Assembly (NCBI GenBank): GCA_002423425.1
Contig: DIWC01000018.1
Span: 2,875-66,874 of the forward strand
Length of the DNA stretch: 64,000 nucleotides
Reading direction: 5' to 3'
Source: Peptococcaceae bacterium UBA6116
GTDB lineage: Bacteria; Bacillota; Desulfitobacteriia; Desulfitobacteriales; Syntrophobotulaceae
Each line of letters starts with the position of its first letter. Within the stretch, counting starts at the first letter, position 1. Shown piece after piece: positions 8,641 through 17,190 of this stretch. The notes below the pieces were generated by a model. That model was not told the DNA's origin. It saw nothing but the letters and a program-made list of their open reading frames with translations, and ran no database searches. A program made the translations under genes and the position numbers.

Positions 8641-8791
8641 ATTTCCTCTGAAGACAGTTGTGCTGCCCGGACAGTCTTTTTTCCGATGAAAAAAGAGTGA
8701 AAATACTTCCGGAATCCTTATCATTGGCTATCTTTTCAACGCTTTTGGCTATTTGTTGATATAAAGTAATGAAAAGGAGAGGGAAAATATA

Positions 8792-8908
8792 ATGTCCAAA
8801 ACATGGTATCTTTGTCCCGCAGAAGCGATCAGTTATGTAGATGAAGAAAACCAGCAGAGTAATCCCTGCTGCTGCGATTATTCGGATGCCAACGGCGGTT
8901 GCTGCTGA
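8792..8908 (+). CDS. 38-residue cysteine-rich peptide
   Basis: An ATG at 8792, spaced correctly behind AAAAGGAGAGGG, opens a 38-codon frame that starts MSKTWYLCPAEAISYVDEEN and ends with a Cys cluster (NPCCC...GGCC). There are six cysteines, five of them in the last 13 residues. A weak intrinsic terminator follows 30 bases after the stop. The arrangement of ribosome binding site, short frame and terminator suggests a real small gene. The C-terminal cluster could bind metal, or it could be a precursor core, but no maturation enzyme lies nearby. I do not recognise the family. Confidence 0.55.
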   Translation: MSKTWYLCPAEAISYVDEENQQSNPCCCDYSDANGGCC

Positions 8909-8938
8909 CATTAAAAAGGATAAAGATTGACTGGGGGC

Positions 8939-8961
8939 GGACGAGAGTCACGTCCTTTTTT
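8939..8961 (+). terminator. Short intrinsic terminator
   Basis: The 5-bp stem GGACG/CGTCC is followed by six T residues, 30 bases after the Cys-rich peptide. The stem is short, so efficiency may be modest. Confidence 0.55.
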
Positions 8962-9198
8962 CAATAGATCAGTTCATTTATTTCACCATCTGGCAATTAT
9001 TTGTATGTTCTTTAGTATCGGTTAGCTTTCTGTATTCTTTTTCTTACTCGATTAAGATATACTTCATTCTGTACTTCTGTATCAAATAAAGGTATGTTTC
9101 ACTGAGGAATGCTAAGCTATGGCAGTCTAATAGTCCGGATAGGCTTGCTATTGACTAAGAATCTCAGAAAGCTAATCTAAAGTTAAGGGGTAGAGACC

Positions 9199-9642
9199 AT
9201 GAAAGGGTGTTATTTTTTGCGGGCTTGCTTAAGTATTGTCTTAGTTCTTTCGATGTTCATCACGGGGTGTTCCCAAGGAGCGCAAAATGTAGCATTTCAA
9301 AAGACGGGAGAAATATTAAAAAGCATTATTGGAAAGACACCTGCTTTAGTTCGACCTCCATATGGCACAGTAAGCGATAACGTCTTAAAAGTTGCTGAAT
9401 TACAAGGATACAAGTTAATTATCTGGTCAACGGATACATTCGATTGGTCACAGAAGGATGAAAATAATATTGTTAAAAACGTTATTGACAATGTTAGACC
9501 TGGTGAAATAATTCTTATGCATAGCAATAGTGATAAAGAACACACAGCTATGGCTCTCCCGGCTATCATAGAAGGTCTTCAAATAAAGGGGTATAAGATT
9601 GTAACTCTAGATTTGCTTTCGAAAAACGAAGCATATTTCTAA
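9199..9642 (+). pseudogene. Polysaccharide deacetylase fragment joined to a lipoprotein signal
   Basis: The 147-residue product starts with a lipoprotein-type signal (hydrophobic run and lipobox FITGC, Cys24). It continues straight into the C-terminal half of a NodB-type deacetylase: RPPYG (motif 3), the TDTFDW segment (motif 4) and ILMHSN (motif 5). The N-terminal motifs TFDDG and HxxxH, which supply the metal ligands, are missing, so catalysis is unlikely. The frame is intact across the join, so the protein may still be made and exported. It could be a remnant from an in-frame deletion or, less likely, a noncatalytic sugar-binding protein. Confidence 0.65.
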
Positions 9643-9684
9643 TCCGAATGTGAAATGCCTCCTGTCAAGGAGACAGATAAAAAA

Positions 9685-10116
9685 CTACTGTGATATTATA
9701 ATTGAACCACTTGAAGTAGTACTATTTACCTTCAATTGATTACCAATTGCAGCTAATCCAAATCCGATTACCTTGAAGAGATCACCAATTATGGTAGTCT
9801 TACCGCCTCTTAGCGTTAAGGGTGATACATTGGGATCAGTTGCTGCAACTTCATCGTATCTAATAATAGCTACGTATGCAAAAATTATGCTTGCCGCTAA
9901 GGAAATCCAACTTGCAGATGCTATGGTATATGCGGAATTATTAGGTGCAGATCTTATATTAAATATCTTAACAATTAAAGCTTTCTCAGCTTGGTAGGTT
10001 GAAATTATAGCCAATATTGTACCAATAAGAAAAAGGATATCACCTATTCTTTCTTGGTAAATTAAGCTTAGATCCAGTTCTAAATTGTTTGTATTATTCA
10101 AAGTTGTATTAATCAT
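9685..10116 (-). CDS. Hypothetical small membrane protein
   Basis: The 143-residue protein has a hydrophobic segment near residues 26-42 (GDILFLIGTILAIIS) and others near 65-85 and 108-125. The stretch between has KALIVKIFNIRSAPNNSAY. The start ATG has only a moderate AGAGG-like site. Base composition is AT-rich like the surroundings. I do not recognise a family; it is probably a membrane protein of unknown role. Confidence 0.5.
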   Translation of the reverse strand: MINTTLNNTNNLELDLSLIYQERIGDILFLIGTILAIISTYQAEKALIVKIFNIRSAPNNSAYTIASASWISLAASIIFAYVAIIRYDEVAATDPNVSPLTLRGGKTTIIGDLFKVIGFGLAAIGNQLKVNSTTSSGSIIISQ

Positions 10117-10489
10117 TTTTTATATTTACCTCTTTATTATTGCGGTATTTTATAGTATGCAAAAATAAGGAGCTTTTCTAGTAATAAATATATTAATTTA
10201 TCGGAGTGCTGCAAAGCGGGTTGTATGCGCTGTTTAGCAGAGAGGAGGGTGGAATGAAGGAAATATGACTTTTATTTTAGATTTATACTTAAAGATCCTG
10301 TACAAAATTGTCATAATCAAAAAACCTAAACACAGACCAACTAAAATAATATACAATATGTTTATTTTAACATGTTTAATAAAATAAGGTACTGGAAATT
10401 TGAATTTTTACTAGATAGAATAGACGAGATTATATATAATATATACAAAAACAAAAATAATTTCTTTAATATATTAAGGGGGATTTAGT
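10117..10489. other. AT-rich gap before tatA
   Basis: No convincing gene was found. A ribosome-binding-like GAGGAGGGTGG near 10241 is followed by a 5-codon frame that overlaps a 40-codon AT-rich frame starting at ATG 10266 (hydrophobic and Lys-rich, no family). The last 60 bases are mostly A/T and probably hold the tatA promoter, but I cannot place the boxes with confidence. Confidence 0.4.
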
Positions 10490-10687
10490 ATGTTTGAGCC
10501 GGTCATAGGGATTATTGCACCTACCACCGCTATCATAGTTTTAGTTATCGCCTTAATACTTTTTGGTCCTGGAAAGCTACCGGAACTTGGGAAATCTCTC
10601 GGCCGAGGCATTAAGGAATTTAAAGCTGCAACTACAGAAGAAGAAAAGAAAGAAGAAAATAAGGATAATCAAAATGAAACTGAATAA
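10490..10687 (+). CDS. tatA: Twin-arginine translocase subunit TatA
   Basis: The 65-residue protein has the TatA/E layout: one transmembrane helix at about 10-27, then the FGPGKLPELGKSLGRGIKEF hinge and amphipathic helix, then an acidic and lysine-rich tail. TatA forms the pore-like assembly that moves folded proteins across the membrane. The start ATG sits 7 bases after AAGGGGG. No tatC is in the window, so the partner must lie elsewhere. The identification is solid from the FGP motif. Confidence 0.92.
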   Translation: MFEPVIGIIAPTTAIIVLVIALILFGPGKLPELGKSLGRGIKEFKAATTEEEKKEENKDNQNETE

Positions 10688-10719
10688 AATTGTATAGCGT
10701 TTAGCTAGAGGTAGATTTA

Positions 10720-10907
10720 ATGTATGTTACCAAGGCTTTGCCGAAGGAAATGCTTCCGATAGTTGATAAGCCTACGATTCAATGCATTGTTGAAGAGGCA
10801 AGTGGTCTATTGTGGATTACTATGACCGTTCTCCTGAACTTGAAGCACATCTTGAAAGAAAAGGTGAATTTGAAGAGTTGGCGAGGTTTTTATCTTTCCG
10901 GATTTAG
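10720..10907 (+). pseudogene. galU (UTP-glucose-1-phosphate uridylyltransferase) remnant
   Basis: From 10720 the frame gives TKALPKEMLPIVDKPTIQ, a hallmark of GalU-type nucleotidyltransferases, but the preceding glycine-rich GLGTRFLP loop is gone. Near 10805 the similarity moves to another frame (SIVDYYDRSPELEAHLERKGE) after loss of about 15 codons, and stops at 10905. About 55 of some 290 codons survive. It is nonfunctional. Confidence 0.8.
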
Positions 10908-11059
10908 CGGATTGGTACCAGAATGGAAAAATTCTCTCTTTAAGTAAAGTCCATGTACATAAACTTTCCAATGAAGAAAAAAACGACCTTAAGCAGGTAT
11001 TGATTTCCAATATGAATGCTCAAACTTTAATAGAAGTAAAGAATGCATTTGGACTTTAG
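10883..11059 (+). pseudogene. Unidentified C-terminal fragment
   Basis: A third frame, without a start codon, overlaps the end of the galU remnant and runs to 11059, giving EVFIFPDLADWYQNGK...HKLSNEEKNDLKQVL...QTLIEVKNAFGL. The sequence looks like real protein (charged amphipathic helices) and ends just before a good terminator, so it is probably the 3' end of another deleted gene. I do not recognise it. Confidence 0.4.
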
Positions 11060-11062
11060 AAT

Positions 11063-11105
11063 AAACACCCCTATATCCCTTAAAAGCAATATAGAGGTGT
11101 TTTTA
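11063..11105 (+). terminator. Intrinsic terminator
   Basis: A 14-bp near-perfect stem (AAACACCCCTATAT/ATATAGAGGTGTTT) is followed by a T-run. It ends the remnant cluster downstream of tatA and may be the natural terminator of the tatA transcript. Confidence 0.85.
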
Positions 11106-11133
11106 CAAAAAAAATTATCTATTACCTGTAACT

Positions 11134-11331
11134 TTAGTAACGGTGTTCAGCTAAGTCAATTCCACCGAGTACAATATGGGCTAAACCGAAACCAATGACG
11201 CCAGCACCAATCATGGGAACCAGATCCCGTTTGCTCATGCCCTTGTGTTTCATGTCCGCTAGCCTCATCGCTACTCCGGCGGCAGTTACTGCGGCGCCTA
11301 AAGCACTTGGTATTATTCCTTCCCGCACCAT
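11134..11331 (-). CDS. Small conserved-looking hydrophobic protein
   Basis: The 65-residue protein starts at the ATG directly behind a near-perfect ATAGGAGGGATTAGT site; an earlier in-frame start would add 18 hydrophobic residues but lacks a site. It has two glycine/alanine-rich hydrophobic stretches (about 5-22 and 39-58) separated by a basic loop (KHKGMSKRD) and ends IDLAEHRY. It is probably a tiny two-helix membrane protein. The function is unknown. Confidence 0.6.
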   Translation of the reverse strand: MVREGIIPSALGAAVTAAGVAMRLADMKHKGMSKRDLVPMIGAGVIGFGLAHIVLGGIDLAEHRY

Positions 11332-11621
11332 ACTAATCCCTCCTATAATCAAAATAAAAAAAATATCTGTAACTATTTTTCTCAAATATGATTTGTTTTA
11401 TGATTTACTTTATATGTCAACTCTTATCAATTCTCGAGTATATTTTACTAATTATTAAAAAAGTTATAGAATAATATTTAATTTTTGATATCCATCCGCT
11501 ACCTGCTTAATATAAATTTATTGATGAAAATAATTGTAATAGAATATTTTACAGCGGGCAAGGGATTTGCCAATATCTGTAGAATCATATCCTATTGATT
11601 TGTTCGCAAAGGAGTGAGACC

Positions 11622-12440
11622 GTGACACAGTTATTAACGCTTTATAAAGCAATTAATTGGCAGTCTATTGTTGATATTGCTGTTGTCGCAGTCATCATTT
11701 ACCAGCTCCTAATGCTTATTAAAGGGACAAGAGCAGTACAATTGATTAAAGGACTTTTTGTGCTCCTCGTTGTGTCGGTGTTGGCAAAACAGATCGAATT
11801 AACTACTCTTTCCTGGATGCTCGATAAGGTTTGGACTATGCTGCTTGTAGCTCTCCCGGTAGTTTTCCAGCCTGAGCTGAGAAGAGCGCTTGAACAACTC
11901 GGACGCGGTAAATTTATTACCATGCACTCGGCAAGTACAGGTCCGGAGGAGTATAAGAAGTTGATCGAGGAATTGGTCAGGTGTACTCAGATTCTTTCAC
12001 AGAGCCGGATAGGGGCTTTAATTGTTATAGAAAAACAGACGGGCATTCAAGAATTTGTTGATACAGGGATAAAAATTGACGGGGTGGTGTCATCGGAATT
12101 TTTAGTAAATATCTTTATCCCTAAATCCCCATTGCATGATGGAGCAATTATTATCAGAGGGGACAGGGTTGCGGCCGCAGGCTGTTTCCTGCCTCTTACT
12201 CAAGATAATAGACTGCAAAAGGATTTGGGAACGAGGCATAGAGCTGCCTTGGGGCTGTCCGAAGTATCTGATGCCCTGATAATAATTGTTTCGGAGGAAA
12301 CAGGGGTAATATCAACTGCTAAAAACAGCCAATTGACTCGTTTCCTGGACGAGAAGGGTTTACGTGACTTATTGAAAAACGAAATACTTGTTGAGAAAGC
12401 CTCCGGCTATAATCCGTTCAGGAGGGGAAACCATGCGTGA
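11622..12440 (+). CDS. cdaA: Diadenylate cyclase CdaA
   Basis: CdaA makes c-di-AMP from two ATP at the membrane, a signal for potassium and turgor control. The 272-residue protein has three N-terminal membrane helices (about 15-82) and a DAC domain with the catalytic DGA (173-175) and RHR (205-207) motifs. GTG 11622 is chosen as the start because AAGGAGTGAGACC precedes it; an upstream TTG would overlap the site. The stop overlaps the cdaR start by 8 bases. The cdaA-cdaR-glmM order is the conserved Firmicutes arrangement. Confidence 0.96.
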   Translation: MTQLLTLYKAINWQSIVDIAVVAVIIYQLLMLIKGTRAVQLIKGLFVLLVVSVLAKQIELTTLSWMLDKVWTMLLVALPVVFQPELRRALEQLGRGKFITMHSASTGPEEYKKLIEELVRCTQILSQSRIGALIVIEKQTGIQEFVDTGIKIDGVVSSEFLVNIFIPKSPLHDGAIIIRGDRVAAAGCFLPLTQDNRLQKDLGTRHRAALGLSEVSDALIIIVSEETGVISTAKNSQLTRFLDEKGLRDLLKNEILVEKASGYNPFRRGNHA

Positions 12441-13650
12441 CATATTTCGGCGTAACCTAGGATATAAAGTAGCTGCTCTTTTTTTGACCATTATTTTATG
12501 GATGTGGATAAGCAGTCAGACCAATACCGCTTTATTTGTTAAGAACAATATAAATGTTCCGCTGGTTGCCCATAACCAGCCAGCCAATCTCGTAATTGTT
12601 TCCAGTATCCCGCCGATTACGGTACGAATTGATAATACTCAAGGGGTAAGTGTCAATGATTTATTTGCTTATGTCGATTTGAAAGATGCTGCCGCTGGGG
12701 AACACTCCTTTAAAGTTCATATGGATGCTCCTAATGGTGTGACCATAGAAAGTATCAGTCCTAGCACTGTAGTTATGACACTTGATCTGGTCAAAGATAA
12801 GATAGTTCCTGTTCTTGTTACAGTTTCTGGAAACCCGGCAAGCGGCTTTACAGTCGGGGATCCGATTATTAACCCTTCGGTTGTTAATGTCCGGGGGCCG
12901 ACATCAATTTTGGATAAATTAGAAAACGTTGTTGTCGATATTAATGTTTCCGGGTCGAAGGAAAGTATGAGAGTTGCTAGGCCTGTTACTTTTAAAGATA
13001 TCAAAGGCGAGGGTATTTTTGCGCCTGACCCGAATTTGGAGTCGTTAAATGCTTTTCCTGAGACGGTTGAAATCTTAGTACTTATCTATCCTAAGGAATT
13101 GGCCAGCAAGACTGTTCCAATTAAAGTATCGGCCTCTGGGCAGCCGGCCAAAGGAATGATGGTACAGATGGTAACTCCGATCCCAAATCAGGTTAAATTA
13201 TTGGGAGATGCTGAGGTTCTTAAGGGGATTCAGTATGTCAGCCTGGGAACGATAGATATCAATGGGCTTAGTTCCAATAAGGTCGCCGATTTTCTGCTAA
13301 ACTCCGTGACTCTGCCAAAAGGAGTTTCATTCAGTGAGGGTACAAAATTAAGTGTAATGGTCTATATTGTAGCAAGCCCGGTAGACAAAATTATTAAGGA
13401 CATTCCGGTTGAGATAAAGAATCTTCCGCAAGGATTGACCTCAACGGCAATATCACCAATTGAGATTACGGTTAACGGCAATCCTGATATATTAAATACC
13501 TTAAAAACAGGAGACATCTCCGCCTGGGTAGATGCTACCGACTTGAAGGCTGGTACCTATCCGGATGTCACTGTTTATTGGAGTGCTCCCGCTGGTGTAT
13601 CCGTGATCCAAGTGCCGAAAGTGGAACTTGTTTTACAGTCTAAACAATAA
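12433..13650 (+). CDS. cdaR: CdaA regulator, YbbR-domain protein
   Basis: The 405-residue protein has one N-terminal membrane helix (about 12-30, VAALFLTIILWMWISS) and then about four YbbR repeats facing outside, for example VPVLVTVSGNPASGFTVGDP and VPIKVSASGQPAKGMMV. CdaR binds CdaA and tunes c-di-AMP synthesis in Bacillus and Listeria; here this is inferred from gene order and domain type. The ATG at 12433 lies behind GGAGGGG, inside the end of cdaA, so the two are translationally coupled. Confidence 0.92.
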   Translation: MRDIFRRNLGYKVAALFLTIILWMWISSQTNTALFVKNNINVPLVAHNQPANLVIVSSIPPITVRIDNTQGVSVNDLFAYVDLKDAAAGEHSFKVHMDAPNGVTIESISPSTVVMTLDLVKDKIVPVLVTVSGNPASGFTVGDPIINPSVVNVRGPTSILDKLENVVVDINVSGSKESMRVARPVTFKDIKGEGIFAPDPNLESLNAFPETVEILVLIYPKELASKTVPIKVSASGQPAKGMMVQMVTPIPNQVKLLGDAEVLKGIQYVSLGTIDINGLSSNKVADFLLNSVTLPKGVSFSEGTKLSVMVYIVASPVDKIIKDIPVEIKNLPQGLTSTAISPIEITVNGNPDILNTLKTGDISAWVDATDLKAGTYPDVTVYWSAPAGVSVIQVPKVELVLQSKQ

Positions 13651-13680
13651 GATCTGAGCAGCGTATAGGAGAGAATTTTG

Positions 13681-15288
13681 GTGAATCTTATTTGGTCGGA
13701 TATAAAAGTACCGGTTGGCCAGGATGAGGCGCTATTGCCTCATATCCTGGCCAAACAGCTCAAGGTATCAATCGAGAGTATAAAAAATTGGCGTATTGTC
13801 AAGCGTTCAATTGATGCCCGCAAAAAGCCGGATATTTTTTATGTTTATTCTCTGGAGTTTTCCTTAGATATCCCTCCCCGCCAGTTAGGGAGGATTTTAG
13901 TGCGTTTTCCTCAATTAAAGGAAAAGCCTCAATTAAAAAAATATGTTATTCTTAGTAAACCGGAGAAGAAGCTTGTAACAAGACCAGTGGTTGTCGGGAC
14001 AGGTCCAGCCGGTTATTTCGCGGCTTTAGCACTGGCTGAAAAAGGTTATAGGCCGCTTGTCCTAGAAAGAGGAGATAAGGTCGAGGAGCGCTGCAAAAGG
14101 CTTGAATGTTTTTGGCAAAGCGGGGATCTCGATCCCGAATCAAATGTTCAGTTTGGTGAAGGTGGCGCAGGAACATTTTCCGATGGTAAGCTTACAACGA
14201 GAATTGATGATTATCGGATAAGAAAGGTTCTGGAGAAGTTTGTAGAATTTGGGGCAGATCCGAAAATCTTATTTGTTGCTAAGCCACATATAGGTACAGA
14301 TGTTCTAAGAATCGTTGTTTCAGGTTTAAGAAAGAGGATTGAGTTTTTAGGCGGAGAAATTTTATTCAGAGCCAAGGTGACGGGGCTGAAGACAGCTAAT
14401 GGCTGCCTCGAGGCGGTAGAAATTAATCATCATGATTCTATTGCTGCTGAAACAGTTATTATGGCTGTTGGCCATAGTGCCAGGGATGTCTATGAATTTT
14501 TAAAAATGATAGGTGTTACCCTTGAGCCTAAACCCTTTGCGGTGGGGTTAAGGGTGGAACATAAGCAGGAAACCATCAATTTGGCTCAATATGGAGTTTT
14601 AGACCATCCTAGTCTTGGACCTGCAGACTATCAGCTTATCTATAAGGATATTTCTACTGGACGCGGAGCATATTCTTTTTGCATGTGTCCGGGAGGTCTG
14701 GTCGTAGCCTCCTCCTCGGAAGAAGGAGGAGTGGTGACCAATGGAATGAGTAATAATGCGCGGGGCAGCGGGATTGCCAACAGCGCGATTGTGGTAAGCG
14801 TAAGCAAAAATGATTTTGCCTCTGCAGATTGCCTCGCAGGAGTAAGCTTTCAACGGGAGTGGGAAAGAAAAGCTTTTATTGCCGGAGGAAAGAATTATCA
14901 TGTTCCTGCCCAAGGTGTAACAGGTTTTCTAGCCGGTCAGGTAACAGGGGATTTTGGCTTAAGGCCTTCCTACAGGCCGGGATATCGTCCAGCGGATCTA
15001 TATGGCATCCTTCCTCAGGAGATTGGGAATGTCCTTAAAAGGGCAATTGTGTTTTTTGATGGGAAAATTCAGGGGTTTGCCGGGAAAGAAGCAACTCTGA
15101 CCGGGATCGAATCCAGAACAAGTGCTCCCGTGAGAATTTTACGTGATGATAGCGGACAATCGGTAAATCTCAGAGGGCTTTTTCCTGCGGGAGAAGGGGC
15201 CGGTTATGCAGGTGGTATTACCAGCTCGGCGGTAGATGGGCTAAAGACGGCAGAGAAATTGACGATGCTGTATGCTCCGGTTGAATAG
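13681..15288 (+). CDS. FAD-dependent dehydrogenase, COG2509-like
   Basis: The protein of about 535 residues carries a dinucleotide-binding motif VVGTGPAGYFAALALAEKG near residue 103, the segment NVQFGEGGAGTFSDGKL, and a C-terminal GLFPAGEGAGYAGGI that usually closes the FAD site. It belongs to the family of uncharacterised FAD-dependent dehydrogenases often found beside glmM in Clostridia. The N-terminal 95 residues form the small extra domain of that family. The start is GTG 13681 behind TAGGAGAG. It sits 30 bases after cdaR and 41 before glmM, so it is in the operon. The substrate is unknown. Confidence 0.85.
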   Translation: MNLIWSDIKVPVGQDEALLPHILAKQLKVSIESIKNWRIVKRSIDARKKPDIFYVYSLEFSLDIPPRQLGRILVRFPQLKEKPQLKKYVILSKPEKKLVTRPVVVGTGPAGYFAALALAEKGYRPLVLERGDKVEERCKRLECFWQSGDLDPESNVQFGEGGAGTFSDGKLTTRIDDYRIRKVLEKFVEFGADPKILFVAKPHIGTDVLRIVVSGLRKRIEFLGGEILFRAKVTGLKTANGCLEAVEINHHDSIAAETVIMAVGHSARDVYEFLKMIGVTLEPKPFAVGLRVEHKQETINLAQYGVLDHPSLGPADYQLIYKDISTGRGAYSFCMCPGGLVVASSSEEGGVVTNGMSNNARGSGIANSAIVVSVSKNDFASADCLAGVSFQREWERKAFIAGGKNYHVPAQGVTGFLAGQVTGDFGLRPSYRPGYRPADLYGILPQEIGNVLKRAIVFFDGKIQGFAGKEATLTGIESRTSAPVRILRDDSGQSVNLRGLFPAGEGAGYAGGITSSAVDGLKTAEKLTMLYAPVE

Positions 15289-15329
15289 TAATACACATAA
15301 GTTTGATACAGAGAAGGGAGAAAAGTTAA

Positions 15330-16691
15330 TTGGTTAGACTTTTTGGGACAGATGGAGTAAGAGGAGAAGCAAACAAGGAGCTTACCCCTGATATGGCTTT
15401 CCGCATAGGAAAGGCTGGAGCCTATGTATTGGGAAAGGGACAGAAAGAGGGCCAAGATAAGGCAAAGATAGTAATTGGCAAAGATACGAGAATTTCGGGG
15501 GATATGCTCGAGGCAGCTTTAACTGCCGGTATTTGTTCGATGGGAGTAGATGTTCTAACGGTAGGGATACTTCCTACTCCCGGGATAGCTTATCTGACTA
15601 GAATTATAGAAGCCAATGCCGGGGTAGTGATTTCTGCTTCCCATAATCCTTACCAGGATAATGGGATAAAGTTTTTTGCAGCAAGCGGTTTCAAACTCTC
15701 GGATGAAATAGAGGACGAGATAGAAAACACCTTAAAGATTATAGATGACTTGCCTGCTCCTTCAGGCTTAAAGATTGGCAGAATCATAAAAATTGAAAAC
15801 CCGGCAGAAAATTACTGTGATTTTCTAAAAAAAAGTGCTGTTCGTCTAGACGGAATAAAAATAGTGCTTGATTGTGCCAATGGCGCAGCTTCGGTAATAG
15901 GACCAAAAATACTGAGGGAATTGGGCGCTGAGGTTATTGCCCTGCATGATCAACCGGATGGCATTAATATTAATGTCAATTGTGGGTCGACTCACCCCAA
16001 TGCTTTAGCCTGTAAGGTTATCGAACATCGCGCAGATGTTGGTTTAGCTTTTGACGGCGATGCCGACAGGGTAATTGCAGTCGATGAAAATGGCAAAATA
16101 GTTGATGGCGATTTCATTATGCTCATTTGCGCTCTAGCTCTTAAGGAAAAGGGTAAACTTGCAAATGATTCTTTAGCAGTCACCGTTATGAGCAATTTAG
16201 GACTGCATAAGGCCCTGAAGAATGCCGGTATCAAGATTTACGAGACGAAGGTCGGAGACCGCTATGTCATGGAAAAACTATTGGAGACAGGTACTGTTCT
16301 CGGAGGAGAGCAATCCGGCCATATTATTTTCTTAGAACACAATACAACCGGTGATGGTTTGCTTTCCGGTCTTCAGTTGCTTTCTGTTCTTAAAGAAAAA
16401 CAAGAGAAACTATCTAATCTTGCAGCCAGGATGTATAGGTTTCCGCAAGTACTGGTAAATTCTAAAGCGAATGACAAAGAAAAAATAATGAAAAATAAGC
16501 TTGTAATTTCCAAAGTAAATGAAGTTCAAAACTATCTCGGTGAAAACGGCAGGGTTTTGGTCCGCCCTTCAGGAACGGAGTCCCTTATCAGAATTATGCT
16601 TGAGGGGCCCTGTCAGGACGAGTTACAAAGGCTCGCGGAGGAAATACTGGGCGTGGTAGAATCTGTAGACGAGAAAAAGAGCATACAGTAA
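15330..16691 (+). CDS. glmM: Phosphoglucosamine mutase
   Basis: GlmM converts glucosamine-6-phosphate to glucosamine-1-phosphate for UDP-GlcNAc and cell-wall synthesis. The 453-residue protein starts MVRLFGTDGVRGEAN, has the catalytic serine loop SASHNP (Ser104), the metal loop FDGDADR and the C-terminal phosphate-binding RPSGTESLIRIM. The start is TTG 15330, fixed by the family N-terminus and AGAAGGGAG upstream. It is the last gene of the cdaA operon; glmS follows after a 500-base regulatory leader. Known CdaA-GlmM contact in other Firmicutes links c-di-AMP to wall synthesis. Confidence 0.97.
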   Translation: MVRLFGTDGVRGEANKELTPDMAFRIGKAGAYVLGKGQKEGQDKAKIVIGKDTRISGDMLEAALTAGICSMGVDVLTVGILPTPGIAYLTRIIEANAGVVISASHNPYQDNGIKFFAASGFKLSDEIEDEIENTLKIIDDLPAPSGLKIGRIIKIENPAENYCDFLKKSAVRLDGIKIVLDCANGAASVIGPKILRELGAEVIALHDQPDGININVNCGSTHPNALACKVIEHRADVGLAFDGDADRVIAVDENGKIVDGDFIMLICALALKEKGKLANDSLAVTVMSNLGLHKALKNAGIKIYETKVGDRYVMEKLLETGTVLGGEQSGHIIFLEHNTTGDGLLSGLQLLSVLKEKQEKLSNLAARMYRFPQVLVNSKANDKEKIMKNKLVISKVNEVQNYLGENGRVLVRPSGTESLIRIMLEGPCQDELQRLAEEILGVVESVDEKKSIQ

Positions 16692-16763
16692 ACAGGAACG
16701 TATTATTAAATAAAAACATATAATTTTTATAAGATATAAAATAATGTCGGAAAAATTGCATAT

Positions 16764-16833
16764 GGAAATCGGGTTTAGTACCTAACCGTAGGGAAGGTAA
16801 ATAATGGTTAAAAATAATACTATACCGATTTCC
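16764..16833 (+). promoter_or_regulatory. Stem-enclosed element upstream of the glmS ribozyme
   Basis: GGAAATCGG at 16764-16772 pairs perfectly with CCGATTTCC at 16825-16833. The 52 bases enclosed contain TACCT/AGGTA, which could form an inner hairpin. It lies 100 bases before the ribozyme in an otherwise AT-rich leader. It may be a structured part of the 5' leader or the end of the glmM transcript. It has no T-run and I do not recognise a riboswitch class. Confidence 0.4.
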
Positions 16834-16935
16834 TCTGCTGGATTATAATGGAGAAGGTAAGAACCGAAAAAGAGGGTGTAAACGTCTATCTATATTAATT
16901 AAATATCTTTTGGAAAGACGGTTATTGTTTTTCTG

Positions 16936-17101
16936 TATTTAGCGCCAGAACCAATAAAATGGTTGACGAGGTAGAGGTTAATCGAAATGTTCGGCGGGTG
17001 CCTCTCGGTGGCTTGTCATCGTTAAATCCGTAATAAAATTGGAGAGTAATCTCCAAAACAAAAAGCGGGTTGCACAAGAAAGGGGTAGTCTTTTTGCACC
17101 C
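16936..17101 (+). ncRNA. glmS ribozyme-riboswitch
   Basis: The sequence has the conserved parts in order: AGCGCCAGAACC at the cleavage site (between A16941 and G16942), GGTTGACGAGG closing P1/P2, ATCGAAATGTTCGGCGGGTGCC, and a distal hairpin GGGTTGCA/TGCACCC. Glucosamine-6-phosphate acts as cofactor for self-cleavage, which destabilises the glmS mRNA, giving feedback on amino-sugar synthesis. It lies 90 bases upstream of glmS in the sense orientation. Confidence 0.96.
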
Positions 17102-17117
17102 TAGTTTGTTTGTGTCT

Positions 17118-17146
17118 ATAGCCGTTACTGACGGCTATTTTTTTTG
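17118..17146 (+). terminator. Intrinsic terminator between ribozyme and glmS
   Basis: A perfect 8-bp stem (ATAGCCGT/ACGGCTAT, loop TACTG) is followed by eight or more T residues, 45 bases before the glmS start codon. Its position within the leader suggests premature termination as a second control layer, or a partial terminator that reduces read-through. Confidence 0.8.
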
Positions 17147-17190
17147 GTAGTTATTTTCTCGGTTTGGATAAGAGAGGAGAAAAAATTAGA

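Noticed and set aside
8080..8911. Long minus-strand frames opposite the enoate-reductase remnant
   Set aside because: They are antisense shadows of a GC-rich coding sequence; no family and no ribosome binding site.
9021..9175. 11-bp inverted repeat (GTTAGCTTTCT/AGAAAGCTAA) around 9021 and 9165
   Set aside because: The arms are short and 130 bases apart in AT-rich sequence; chance is a sufficient explanation.
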